A stretch of 64,000 nucleotides of DNA from Gorsachius magnificus (taxonomy: Eukaryota; Chordata; Aves; Pelecaniformes; Ardeidae): positions 13,996,984 to 14,060,983 of the forward strand of contig CM067082.1 of NCBI GenBank assembly GCA_034008185.1, in the 5' to 3' direction. Position numbers and translations under genes: made by a program. Shown one piece after another: positions 1 to 10,400 of this stretch; within the stretch, counting starts at the first letter, position 1, and each line of letters opens with the position of its first letter. The notes beneath the pieces were generated by a model, which did no database searches, was not told the DNA's origin, and was given only the letters and a program-made list of their open reading frames with translations.

Positions 1-608
1 AGTTGGCTATCTGGCCATTTAATACATGAAATCTTAAGAATCAAGAGTACACAGAGGAATATAGGGTACTTACACACAGTGGACAATTTTGCATGCAAAT
101 TGCCAGGTTGTCATTTGACTAATTGCTTTTATGTGCAATTATTTGAGTCATTTGGACTGAATTAAAAATGAAATGATTTCACAAGAGTCTTTCCCTGACC
201 ATTTTGTCCTCTTCCCAAAGATGTGGATAGTTGTGCAGCTGCTGCCCTTTGCCTCGAAGCTGACTGTTTCTGCTGATGTTATTTATATTTGGACAGTGCA
301 GAGCATGGAGGATTTCAGATTTGTACTTGAGACAGCTAAATGGTGTCACAGGGAAAAAAAAAACCCACTAATTGTCCTCCTTTTAACAAAATCTTTCATT
401 AGAGAAACATATTCTGTCTGTTGTGAGTGCAGAAAGATGAAGTGAGAGCCTGCATGGAGGTTGCAGTGGATATGGAATAGAGGACCAGAAGATTTGGGAG
501 AACCAACCAAATGTCAAAGGTACTTTCAATTACTTCTTATTTCACTGAGTTAGAAATATCTTTTAAACCTCATTTAAATCTCTTTAACACTTACAAATAT
601 TTTAAGGG
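1..608. other. Unannotated sequence
   Basis: No repeat, RNA gene or exon is recognisable. A 90-codon frame at 173-445 has no family resemblance and is within chance length. Confidence 0.5.
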
Positions 609-613
609 TGGAT

Positions 614-1040
614 CATAGAATCATAGAATGTTTTGGGTTGGAAGGGACCCCTAGAGGTCATCTAGTCCAACCCCCCTGCAGTGAGCAGGGACACCACTAA
701 CTAGATCAGGTTGCTCAGAGCCCCGTCCAACCTCAGCTTGAATGTATGTAGGGATGGGGCCTCCACTACCTCTCTGGGCAACCCCTTCCAGTGTTTCACT
801 ACCCTCATTGTAAAAAAATTTTCCCTTATATCCAGTCTAAACCTACCCTGTCTTAGTTTAAAACCACTACCCCTTGTCCTGTCACAGCTGGCCCTACTAA
901 AAAGATTTTCCCCATCTTTCCTGTAGACCCCCTTTAGGTACTGAAAGGCCACAATCAGGTCTCCCTGCAGCCTTCTCTTCTCCAGGCTGAACAACCCCAA
1001 CTCTCTCAGCCTGTCCTCATAAGAGAGGTGCTCCAGCCCC
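614..1040 (-). mobile_element. CR1 LINE 3' fragment, minus strand
   Basis: A 5'-truncated CR1 retrotransposon copy. Read on the plus strand, it opens with the CATAGAATCATAGAATG terminal repeat and continues through the complement of the ORF2 C-terminus. The minus strand from about 1040 to 701 reads [20 protein letters not shown] and then on to the usual CR1 end [20 protein letters not shown], so this part of ORF2 is still open. The 5-bp word TGGAT occurs at 609-613 and again at 1041-1045, a possible target site duplication. Avian CR1 copies are usually severely 5' truncated and lack a poly(A) tail, as here. The element abuts an unrelated CR1 of opposite orientation. Confidence 0.95.
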
Positions 1041-1045
1041 TGGAT

Positions 1046-1346
1046 GCCACAAGGACAGCGCCAGACACTTCTCAGTGGTGCCCAGCGACAGAACAAGGGG
1101 CAATGGGCACAAACTGAACCATAAGAGTTGAATATGTGCAAGAACTTCAATTTGAGGGTGACAGAGCACTGGAACAGGCTGCCCTGTTGAAACAGGGTTG
1201 TGGAGTCTTCTCCTTTGGAGATATTCAAAACCTGCCTGGACGACGGCTTGTGCAACCTGCTCTAGGTGACCCTGCTTTAGCAGGGGGGTTGGACTGGATG
1301 ATCTCCGGAGGTCCCTTCCAATCCTTGCCATTGTGTGATTCTGTGA
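1046..1346 (+). mobile_element. CR1 LINE 3' fragment, plus strand
   Basis: About 300 bp of the 3' end of a different CR1 subfamily. The sequence runs from the ORF2 C-terminal region (CAGTGGTGCCCAGCGACAG near 1074) through GGGTGACAGAGCACTGGAAC to the terminal GTGTGATTCTGTGA at 1333-1346. It carries more changes from the family pattern than the minus-strand copy beside it, so it is probably the older insertion. No open ORF2 segment of useful length survives. Confidence 0.92.
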
Positions 1347-2000
1347 ACACCCACTGCTCTTTGCCATGCTCTCAGCATGGCCCCAAAATCATTACCTACA
1401 CACTAAGGTGCTCCCAGAAGCCCCCAAGGAGGTTCCAGCTTCTGTTTTACTCTTCCTTTTTTTTGCTGCTCCTGTTCTGAGAAGACAATCTTTCAACCTG
1501 CAGGTTTCATCACTCCAATTGCAACCACAGTGGGAGGTTGTTAGCGTTTGGCACTGCTGAAATCAACAGCCTGTTTGAGAAGACCTTGGAGTTCTTTGTA
1601 GCTGCGGGCAGAAAGCAGCTGGTTCTGCTGCAAAGGCTACACGAGATGCTCTTGCTCAGCAGCTGGCTGCAGCCGATGCTGGCTACTGCTGCAAAGCCTT
1701 ACTCTGCCAGCAAAGCCTCCTGCTGGAGACACGGCTTGTACTAGTAAATTTGTTCTTTGATGTACTTTATCACCTCCATAAATACATTTGCTATACTGCT
1801 AAAATGGCATGGTTTGGGGAAGAGGGAGAGAGAGATTGTATTTACAGGCAAATGTTTGCTGGCATGGATGCATTGGGTTGAAATGGTGAATGTCTTTGCG
1901 CTCCTAAGTGACGGACTTAAGCTGGCAAAAGCACAATGTCACTGTCAGGGAGTAGAAGAGCTTAGTAGCAAAGGTGCTTTGATTTCAGTACTGGAAAAAA

Positions 2001-2092
2001 TATACATATGTATGTACATAAACATATATATGTATATACCTGTATATATGTTTTATAATACTGGTATGTTTATAAACATTTTATATAATATA
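2001..2092. repeat. Degenerate TATACA/TATATG simple repeat
   Basis: The tract is made of alternating TATACATATG, TATGTACATA and TATATATG words. It is a short AT-rich microsatellite with many interruptions. Confidence 0.8.
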
Positions 2093-5000
2093 TATATGTG
2101 TTCTAAACAATTTCTAAATAAAAGTCCATCTTTGCTGTGACTTCCTTGAGACCATCCAGAAATACCAGCCTACTGTGAAAACAGAGAAATGGAATATAAC
2201 AACATAAGGTTATATGTGCACATACAGTTTCATGTCATGCCTAAATCTCGGAGGTGCAGTTAAATGCTCTGGTCATGCTGAACAGGTCATGCAGAAACAC
2301 AGGACTATTATTTGCAAAAGCAAATGTTGTGTCTAACCACTATCCTTGCTAGAAAGGATATATAGCAAGGACAGGTCTTTTAAAACAGTTAATTTTTTCT
2401 TAGTCAGAGCTAGCCAAATGGGTCAATTTACATTTAGACACCAAAGAAGGGGGAAAAAATTGAGAGGTTGTTTGGGAAATCTATTTATAAGTGCTACAGT
2501 CGGAGTTTGGCTTGGAGCTTTTGGGACTCTGTCCTTTATTTAGTTTGACTACATACACAGTGTGTCCTTCTGGGCTTCTGAACGGCTATGAGAAATATGT
2601 GTTTTCTAATGACCCCTTTATGATCTAAAAGAATATGTCACCTCGCATTTTGACATGAGTGGCTTGTTACTTGGCCCAGGAATGAAGGGGATTTTTGCCT
2701 TAGAGATTTTAAATACTGCTGCATGGGTAAGCTACTCTTAATTGGTTTCTGTTTGCTGCTTGGCCTGGCTGGGAACATTAATAGTTGTGTGGCACTGCAA
2801 TGTAACTCAGTGAGACTATAAGCTGTCTTATCTTCCCACCACTGCCAATTCTTTGACACTGAGTGACATCCTGAAACAAGGAGCAGAATGGCCAGACAAG
2901 AAAGTTGCTTATTGAAACAATGAGTTTCCTGAAATAAACAGAGCAGTTTTGCATCAGCAGGCCTGTTCTGTCCCTGGAACAACGCTGGGCATTTGCATCG
3001 GCTAAATGAGGTTAGTGTTTTGCAAAGTCTTCTGGAAGTCTGTGTGTCACTATGGGCACCAGCAGATAAAGCCAACACGATAAGGACTGAGGTCATGGAG
3101 AAGAAAAGGGAAGGAAAGTGAGATCTGGACGAGATATTCAAACTGCTGTGATAGTTAATTAAAACTATGCAGTTGCTCCTAAATTAATTTCCCTTTCCCT
3201 TGCCCTGACATTTACCTCAAACCAACCCTTTGTTATCTAGTGCTTTTACTCATTTCCTCATACCAACAGAGCAGCTGCACTAACACCCTGAAGCTACTCT
3301 AACTGTCCTCAGAGTGGAGCCAAACATCTTCAGTCTTCAAAATGAAAGCCATAGGCATGGCAGGAAAAAGGAACAAATTGGGAGAACCTTGTTGGGTTTC
3401 CTTCCAAAGACAGTCCCCAAATTGAATTTGTTTTATGCAATGCAATGTGGCAGAGACTAGATAAAGCTTTTTAGCTTTGTTTCATGGTTAAGATGAGTTG
3501 TTTCTTGCTGACTTCTAAGAGACAACCTTGTGTTACTTTCAAGGAAGAATTAATTCCATTTCATTTTATTCATTTGTCAAATAACAATGAAATCTGGTCT
3601 CCTTTTCCTTCCATTGTCTTTATTGCTGATGACTACTGAATATTGGTACATGTGCACAACAGCTATATGTGTATTTTTTCTTTACAGGTTGGTCACAAAT
3701 ATCCCTGACCAAGGGAGCCAAGTCCTTTGGCGGCACAAGCTCCCTGTTCATGCCCTGCTCTCCCTGGCCTGAGCCCACGAGAACAGACATGCACACCCTG
3801 GTATAAACTGCTGCTCTTCTGAACAGTCACCTGAGACAAGGGACTCTCCCTTCACACATTTAGCAGGAGAAGGAGGAAAAAGCCCTGGGAGGTATAACCC
3901 CCAAAGCTTAGAAGGAATTGTTTGCAGGTTTGTTTTCTGAACACTTCTAACTTGCTCATTTTCATGACGTGAGCAAAGCCATCACCTGAGGGATTTGGTA
4001 TCTGGGCTCTGGGTTGCCTTTTCTAATGACAAGTGCTCACTGCATTTGACATTACATCCACTGCTGAAATGTCCCTGGTGTGTCCCATCCTCCACTGTCA
4101 TAAAGTGGGGAAGATGGTGGTATCAGGTAACCCCCCTCAGCCCTGAAGATACTTGCTGAAGAAGAAGAGCCAGTTGTGCTTTTTGGGCAGAGAGAGACCA
4201 TATAATCTGTCACTGTTTTGGTACCTCCTAGCTGTATCTGTACAAAGTACTATGTACAAGCTGCCATTTGCCTTAAGAATTCAGCACATACAGAGTATAA
4301 ACACGGTTTAAACAGTTTGGTGAATTTTATGCAAATTTCCTTTTTTCTTTCTTTTTTTTTTTAATGCAACAGCTGGATGTGATAGTCTTAGAAAGTGCAA
4401 CAGTGTCAGGAATTCATTTGCTGTTTTCAAGAGACAATTGGCCTTAATTACCTGATCCAAAGAAATGAAGTTAATGTGGTGCAACAAGGAAATGCCATGC
4501 CCCATTAGCAAAAGATGTTTTCAGTTAAACCAATGTTGTGGTGGCACAATTCTGGTGTGCTTATGTGTATAAGCCCTGCTCTGGAAGAAAAACTTGGTTA
4601 AGAAAAAAAAATCTCAGTCCTGACATCCTTTCTGGAATAAGTTATGTTACTCTCATCTGAACTGTTCCTAGGGTGAAGATTTGTGCAAGTACCTGTGGCA
4701 GAGGGGTGGTGTTCAGGTAGCCAGAATGAGTTCAGGTAGTAGTGAGCAACTTTAAGCCCTGATTCTGTATTTCATCATTATTAAGCAGATCATTTAGGCA
4801 ACTGTTTAGCTTCAGCTACACATGTAAAACTTCTTGAAGTGATTGCAGCATAAAACATAAAGCTATAGATAAGCTTTTTTTTGTGGGCTGGATAAGTGTT
4901 ACTCAAAGCATACTTCAATGTTTTTTCATAAATTTGTGAGCAAATTTATACAATGCATACATCTATACTGGTAATTAATATTTTATATGTTATATAGTGT

Positions 5001-5093
5001 GGATGTGATCTCTATATTTTTATATAAGTTAACATATTTTTAATATTTATATACATATTTTAAATTGTGGGAAGTTCATGTTTCTTTTATGAT

Positions 5094-5165
5094 GGAAAAG
5101 CCAACGAATGATATAAATGAATCATGTTTTGAAAAGCCAGTGAATGATATAAAAGAATCCTATTT
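5094..5165 (+). repeat. 36-bp tandem repeat, two copies
   Basis: Unit 1 is 5094-5129 and unit 2 is 5130-5165. Both contain GAAAAGCCA, then GAATGATATAAA, then GAATC. They differ at a handful of positions, so this is an old local duplication. It does not resemble a known repeat family. Confidence 0.75.
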
Positions 5166-5351
5166 AATTACCCTTAGTCTTTTGCTTTGAACTACAGGAA
5201 GCTAATAAACACAACATAACGGCCAGCATCAGGCTACAGAATTAGAGCAGATGATGTTTTATTAATCGGGTCTCTTTTCTTCTTATTTAGTTATAAAGCA
5301 TATGTGACTACAAAACTGATACCTTCCAAACATATTGGAATAGTCTATAAA

Positions 5352-6258
5352 AATGGGGGATGTGGAGAACTGTAGGCCAGTAAGCCTCACCTCTTTTTCT
5401 TGGAGGGTGATGGAGCAAATTATTCAGGAAACCATTTCTAGACATACGAAGGACAAGATGATTGAGACTAGTCAGTAGGGGTTTCCAAAGGAGAAATCAT
5501 GCTTGATCCAACTGATAGCATTCTGCAATGAAATGACTGTCTCAGCGGATGAGGGGAGAGCAGGGGATGTTGTTTAAACCGACGTTAACCAGACTTTTAA
5601 CAATGTCTCCCATAACATTCTCATAGACAAATTGAGGAAGCACAGGGTAGATAGCTGCACAGTGAGGTGGTTGAAAACTAGCTGAGTTTCCAGGATCAAA
5701 GGGTTGTGATCAGCAGCACAATCCAGCTGGAGGCCAGTCACTAGTGATGTACCCCAGAGGTCGGTATTGCCAGTATTCTTTAACTTTTTCATTAATGACC
5801 TGGTTGATAGAACAAGCACACACCCTCAGCAAGTTTGCAGATAATACAAAACTGAGAGGAGAGGCTGATACACCAGAGCGTTGTGCTGCCATTTAGAGGG
5901 ACCTCAGCAGGCTAGAGAAACGGGCTGACAGGAACCCAATCAGTTCAGCAAAGGAAAATGCCGAGTCCTGCCCCTGGGGAGGAACAACCCTTTCCAGGCC
6001 AGATGGAAAGCAGCTTTGCAGAAAAGGTCCTGGGGACCCTAGTGGACAACAAGTTGAGCAGTAATGCATCCTTGTGACAAAAGTGGCTAACAGCCACAGG
6101 TGGCCCAGTGGGGGTGTGGACTTTTCATCCTTGGACATAATCAAAACCATACTGGTCACAGCCCTGAGTAACGTGCTCTAGTTGACCTTGCTTTGAGCAG
6201 AGGGCTGGACTGGGTGTTGTCCAGAGGTGCCTTCCAACCTCAAACATTCTGTGATTCT
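5352..6258 (+). mobile_element. CR1 LINE, decayed, with ORF2 reverse transcriptase remnant
   Basis: A plus-strand CR1 copy that begins inside the reverse transcriptase domain. Conceptual translation shows RPVSLTSFSW, VMEQIIQETISRHTKDK and KSCLIQLIAFCNEMT, all CR1 ORF2 hallmarks. Motif A sits near 5578-5610, behind a TAA stop. Motif C, normally FADD, reads FADN at 5834-5845, which removes a catalytic aspartate. At about 6100-6115 the sequence jumps from the middle of ORF2 to near the 3' end, an internal deletion of several hundred bases. The copy ends in ATTCTGTGATTC at 6247-6258. It is a dead element. Confidence 0.93.
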
Positions 6259-7072
6259 TTAGTATGGGAAGCAAACCCATGAAGATGAACACTAAGAATA
6301 CACACTATGAGATGCAATGTGCTCCATAATTGTGGTGGAACAGTAAGGACAGGAAAATTCCCCTTCAAGGTGTGTATGGAGCAGATTCCCTCGAGCTGTT
6401 ATGACAGTGTTGTACAGGATAGATCCTTATCTCTCTTAAATCATGGGCATTACAGTATTTGTTGCAGTCTAAACCACCTGAACCTGGACACGTGAAGGAC
6501 AGAGGTTCATGTACAGCTTCTGTATTTGTCCCGAATCTCACTTCATTTTCTTGCATGAGCTGTATACAAAGTAGGCATGATGCCTCATTTTCCAGTCTGG
6601 TCTTTAAGAAAGAAAGATTTATCATACTGAAGTAAAAATACACTTCCCTAAGTGTACAGTCTATACACAGAAACTGATGTTGTAATATTGAAACCACAGA
6701 GTTTACCTTCCCTATAAGGACCTGCTCTGTTCAACTGACTTGTCACACCAGAGTAATGTTTACTGTTTATTTCATTACTTGCCTAATGCATAAGGTCAAG
6801 TATAAACCTAAGAAGGTAATAGGTTAACATCTCTTTTCCAATGAAAGCAATGAGACCTTTCATATTCATTTCAGTAGAGCAAAGATTTTACTCTGCATAT
6901 GGCATAACAGTCTACAGGACCTATAAAAAGATGTTCTCTAACACAGCAGTGATATCAACAGGACTCCAAGGATTAGAGGAAATACAGAGTCCAGTTTTAT
7001 GCAAACAGTATTTTAGTTTCTATATTGCCAGTGACAAAGCTCTTTCATAACCACAACAACTTGGTCATCTCT

Positions 7073-7089
7073 CCCCCCCCCTCCCCCCC
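7073..7089. repeat. Pyrimidine run C9-T-C7
   Basis: Nine C, one T, then seven C. It is a homopurine-homopyrimidine tract about 390 bp from a 14-G run on the same strand. Confidence 0.9.
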
Positions 7090-7477
7090 GCCTTTGCTTA
7101 TTTTGCGAATGTTTATACATGTGGGCAGTTATGCAAAAATATATTTTTTGAACTATAAAAAAGCTGTTTTCAGTTAGTGAAACAGCAAAAACTTACGCTT
7201 CTGAAAAGGGCACTGTGGTGTCACATGTATTTATTCCCTGGGTAAAGTGTGGCTCCATCACTCTCTTCTTTCTGGTGTTTTTTTGGTATCCATTCTGTGA
7301 AATAAAGTCGGCTGCATGCTGAGGATACACCCATTAATTTCAAACCAAAGTGACTTTATTCAGCTTATTTATAAATCTGTCACAATCAAAAACTATGGAG
7401 AAAAGAATGATTTAGCTGATGCTATGGTATTGTATAGCTGTAGACAAAACAGAGTTTGTAAGATTGCAATCAGATTT

Positions 7478-7491
7478 GGGGGGGGGGGGGG
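7478..7491. repeat. Homopolymer run of 14 G
   Basis: Fourteen consecutive G residues lie between CAGATTT and CTATGCTG. Such runs are prone to length errors in sequencing as well as to real polymorphism. Confidence 0.95.
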
Positions 7492-10400
7492 CTATGCTGA
7501 GTCCATAGATTTTTTTCTTCTTCCCTTTGAGCTTTCCTGCAAGTAGATCTCTGCAGAAGTGAAACACTTTATGTTTATCCCTTTTACATAGGGTCCTTGC
7601 CACAAAGTCCATCTTAGCTGTAACTCTAGCTGCTTTGTAGACTCCTCAAGGGCCTCAGAGGAGTCTTGGGGTTTTGGCTGCCAGCTCTTCCCTGCAGGTT
7701 CCTACAGTTTTCTTCCTCCAGACCTGTTTCTTAGGCTATCCCCTTTGACCAATTGCAATTGCTGTAGAAAATTTAAATTCATCTTAATAGCTGCAGTTCC
7801 CTTCTCCAGGATTAAATGGGGGCTAACCAATTCGTCATAAGATTGGGAACCATTAACTCAGAAGAAAAGCATTTGAGAAAAAAATATGGATCAAAAAAGC
7901 AAGCTACAAGCACAGTTGGCTCCCCAGGTAGTCACCCAGCACTGTCCAGACAAGCTACCATGGACAACCAAGTGTTTGCCAGCTCTTGGATCCATGCCAT
8001 TTCTCATTTCTTACTTCTCTCTGTCCTTGGAGTCTTTCATCATTGTGTCCTACTAAGCTGTACTAAGTGAGTCTCAGTTTCCTCTGCTGGGCAGCTAAGC
8101 TTTGAGAGATTTGTTGCCTGACTTTCCTTTGTATTGGGTATTTACAATAATTCGGTATGCTGACAAGTGAGGAAGGTGTCACTTACACTGCCCAGCGGGC
8201 CAAGCATATGGTCGTGAGCCAACTCATAAAGACTCACAGCAGGTTTGCAGAATATAGGAAGGAGTCCCTGAGTTGTCCATGGTTGCATGGCATCCTTCAC
8301 AATCCTCATCTCACAGCACAGAAAATTGAAATAAATCTATTACAAAATGCTGTCTGAGGATGGAGTTATCCCATCTGCAAGGATGTTGGATACAGTAGCC
8401 TTCTGGGCAGGGCCCATCTTGGTACATTTGAGCTGCACATAATACATTAGGGCCTTGACCCCTAGATATTAATGTAATACCAATCAATTAATAATGACTC
8501 CAAGTATGTCTTCTCGTGCAGTCCATGGGCTTGTTCTCAGCATAATTCCACTTGGCAACTTTATCTTTTTGTACTGCTAACAGCAGTAATCAGTCAGTAG
8601 CTCTTTTTTGAGGTACTTTTGCTCAGTTTTGCCGCTGTGCCCAGCCTGTACCCAGCCCACAGATAACAGCTGTGTCCACATAGACCTGCCTTTATGCGCT
8701 TGTGATTGTGCTTTGTACTCACAGAGGATCAAACACAGCATAGCTGTAGCCAAAATATACTTGTTTTGCTGTGTTCAGATGATCTGGGCAGCGGGTTATT
8801 GCTACCCGAGTCAGAGCGATCCTTTACAATTAATATATAGGTAAAGAGCTGACTGTATGAAAAAAAGTACAGTTCCCTTTGCTTTGGGAAAGTATTGTAT
8901 GGCAGGCAAACCCCCTCTTGCACAAATGAATTAAGAGTTTCCATGATCTTTGTTCTGTGCTCTTAGCCTTGGTGCAGGTTGGGCCTTTACGGGATAGTGT
9001 TATCTCATGTCACCACTCAGTTCCGGCCTGAGCTGGCCCCTGGTGACATAGCGGAGGAGGCAGCCTGACGGGTCACCAGTGATCCCCCGTCTCCCTATCA
9101 CCTAGCACTCTGTCTGTGGCTTTGTTTATGCCAGCTTGGAGATACCAGCTGTATGTTTCCATTCATTACTGACCCCACTCATGGCTGAGCCCTTCAATTT
9201 CCATCATGCGACCTCTTGAGAGGACAGAAGGGGTTTTTCTCTGGACGTGTTTCGCTGCATTTTGACAAAGGACTTGCAAAATGTCATAACCCATACGGGA
9301 AATACTGGGCATGTAAAAGTAACACATCTTGGCAATACCCACATGTCTTTGTGCATAGCTAAAAAAATTAGAAATGTTAATAGGGAGAAAGGTTTTCACT
9401 GTAAATGTCAGTTCTGTTGCTTAGTTTTTGCTTATTTGGCTCTGACCCAGGGTTTCTTTGCACACTGGGATCTTTTGCAGTGCAGTGTTTCAGAGGTGGA
9501 GGCTGAAACCGCTCAGTTCCCGTTACCAGTTCTGCCCTGACTTTGCTGCAGGTGAACCTAGCAGATTAACATGGATGATGCCTAACACACTTACATGACT
9601 AGCACACCCAGTTTGTTGTCAGGGCTTTTTTAGACCCCATTGATCAAATGGGTGCTCAGCTTTATTTAGGGCTAGAGTTAGGTTTCCTTTTGGGCTGGAA
9701 AACCTATAGGTCCCTAAACTGGGGACTGTTTAATATGGAACTTACTTCCCCTAATCATCATGTTCCCCATGATCATGATAGAGACAGCATTTGTTTGCCA
9801 TTATGTTAGGACTGCAATGGGAATCAACTGATTATAAAGGGCTTAAAAATTTATGTGAAGTCCTTGAGAGGTGCCAGACAGTATGTTACCAAAGAGTTAT
9901 TTGTGTGCCAAAATCCAGGACTGTTATGTTGAAATTAGGCAATCAGTGTTTCTGCTGTTTTCTGGTGATCTCGGGGATATGCTTGAGAACTGGAAGTATG
10001 AGGAAGCCAGCAGCAACCCCTACCAGCCTGAGCTGCTGAATGTTCCTGCAGCACTTAGCAGTTTTGGAGCGATGGGTCTGTGTGACTTGCCAGAAGCCCT
10101 TTTCCAAAGGGACTCTTACAACTGAATGTGCTTGGTAAATACCTCTGGTCATCCCTTGGCCCTAATTTTGGGATCTTAAGAAAGATGCTGCCAAGGATGG
10201 TAGAGCATCTTCAGGCTCCCTAGGGGTGTTCTTCAAACCGAGGCAACCCTCAGTGATCCAACAACCGGTTTGTTCCTGCTTTGTATGCGTGTGAAGGGCA
10301 CCTCACCAGCCATAGGAGAAGCCATCTTCTGTTGAAAATATTTGTGTTATGCCACACTTGTAGTTCAACCCTGAGATCCAGTCAGGATGGGCAGGAATTT

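Larger units (their letters stand above)
1347..5351. other. Unannotated sequence with simple repeats
   Basis: No gene is recognised. The segment holds a TA/CA-rich simple repeat (2001-2092), AT-rich low-complexity DNA (about 4976-5065) and a 36-bp tandem repeat (5094-5165). A 167-codon minus-strand frame at 2638-3141 has a hydrophobic start but no recognisable domain. Part of 1590-1740 is rich in CTG/CAG words, including two copies of CTGCTGCAAAG. Confidence 0.5.

Noticed and set aside
701..1255. A 184-codon minus-strand frame
   Set aside because: It is a chimera of antisense sequence from one CR1 and the ORF2 C-terminus of the adjacent CR1.
1590..1740. A CTG-rich stretch as a triplet-repeat expansion or coding exon
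   Set aside because: The CTG/CAG words are scattered, not tandem, and no long frame or splice context supports an exon.
2638..3141. A 167-codon minus-strand frame with a hydrophobic start resembling a signal peptide
   Set aside because: There is no domain, no homology that I recognise and no splice or promoter context. The length is within chance for this amount of DNA.
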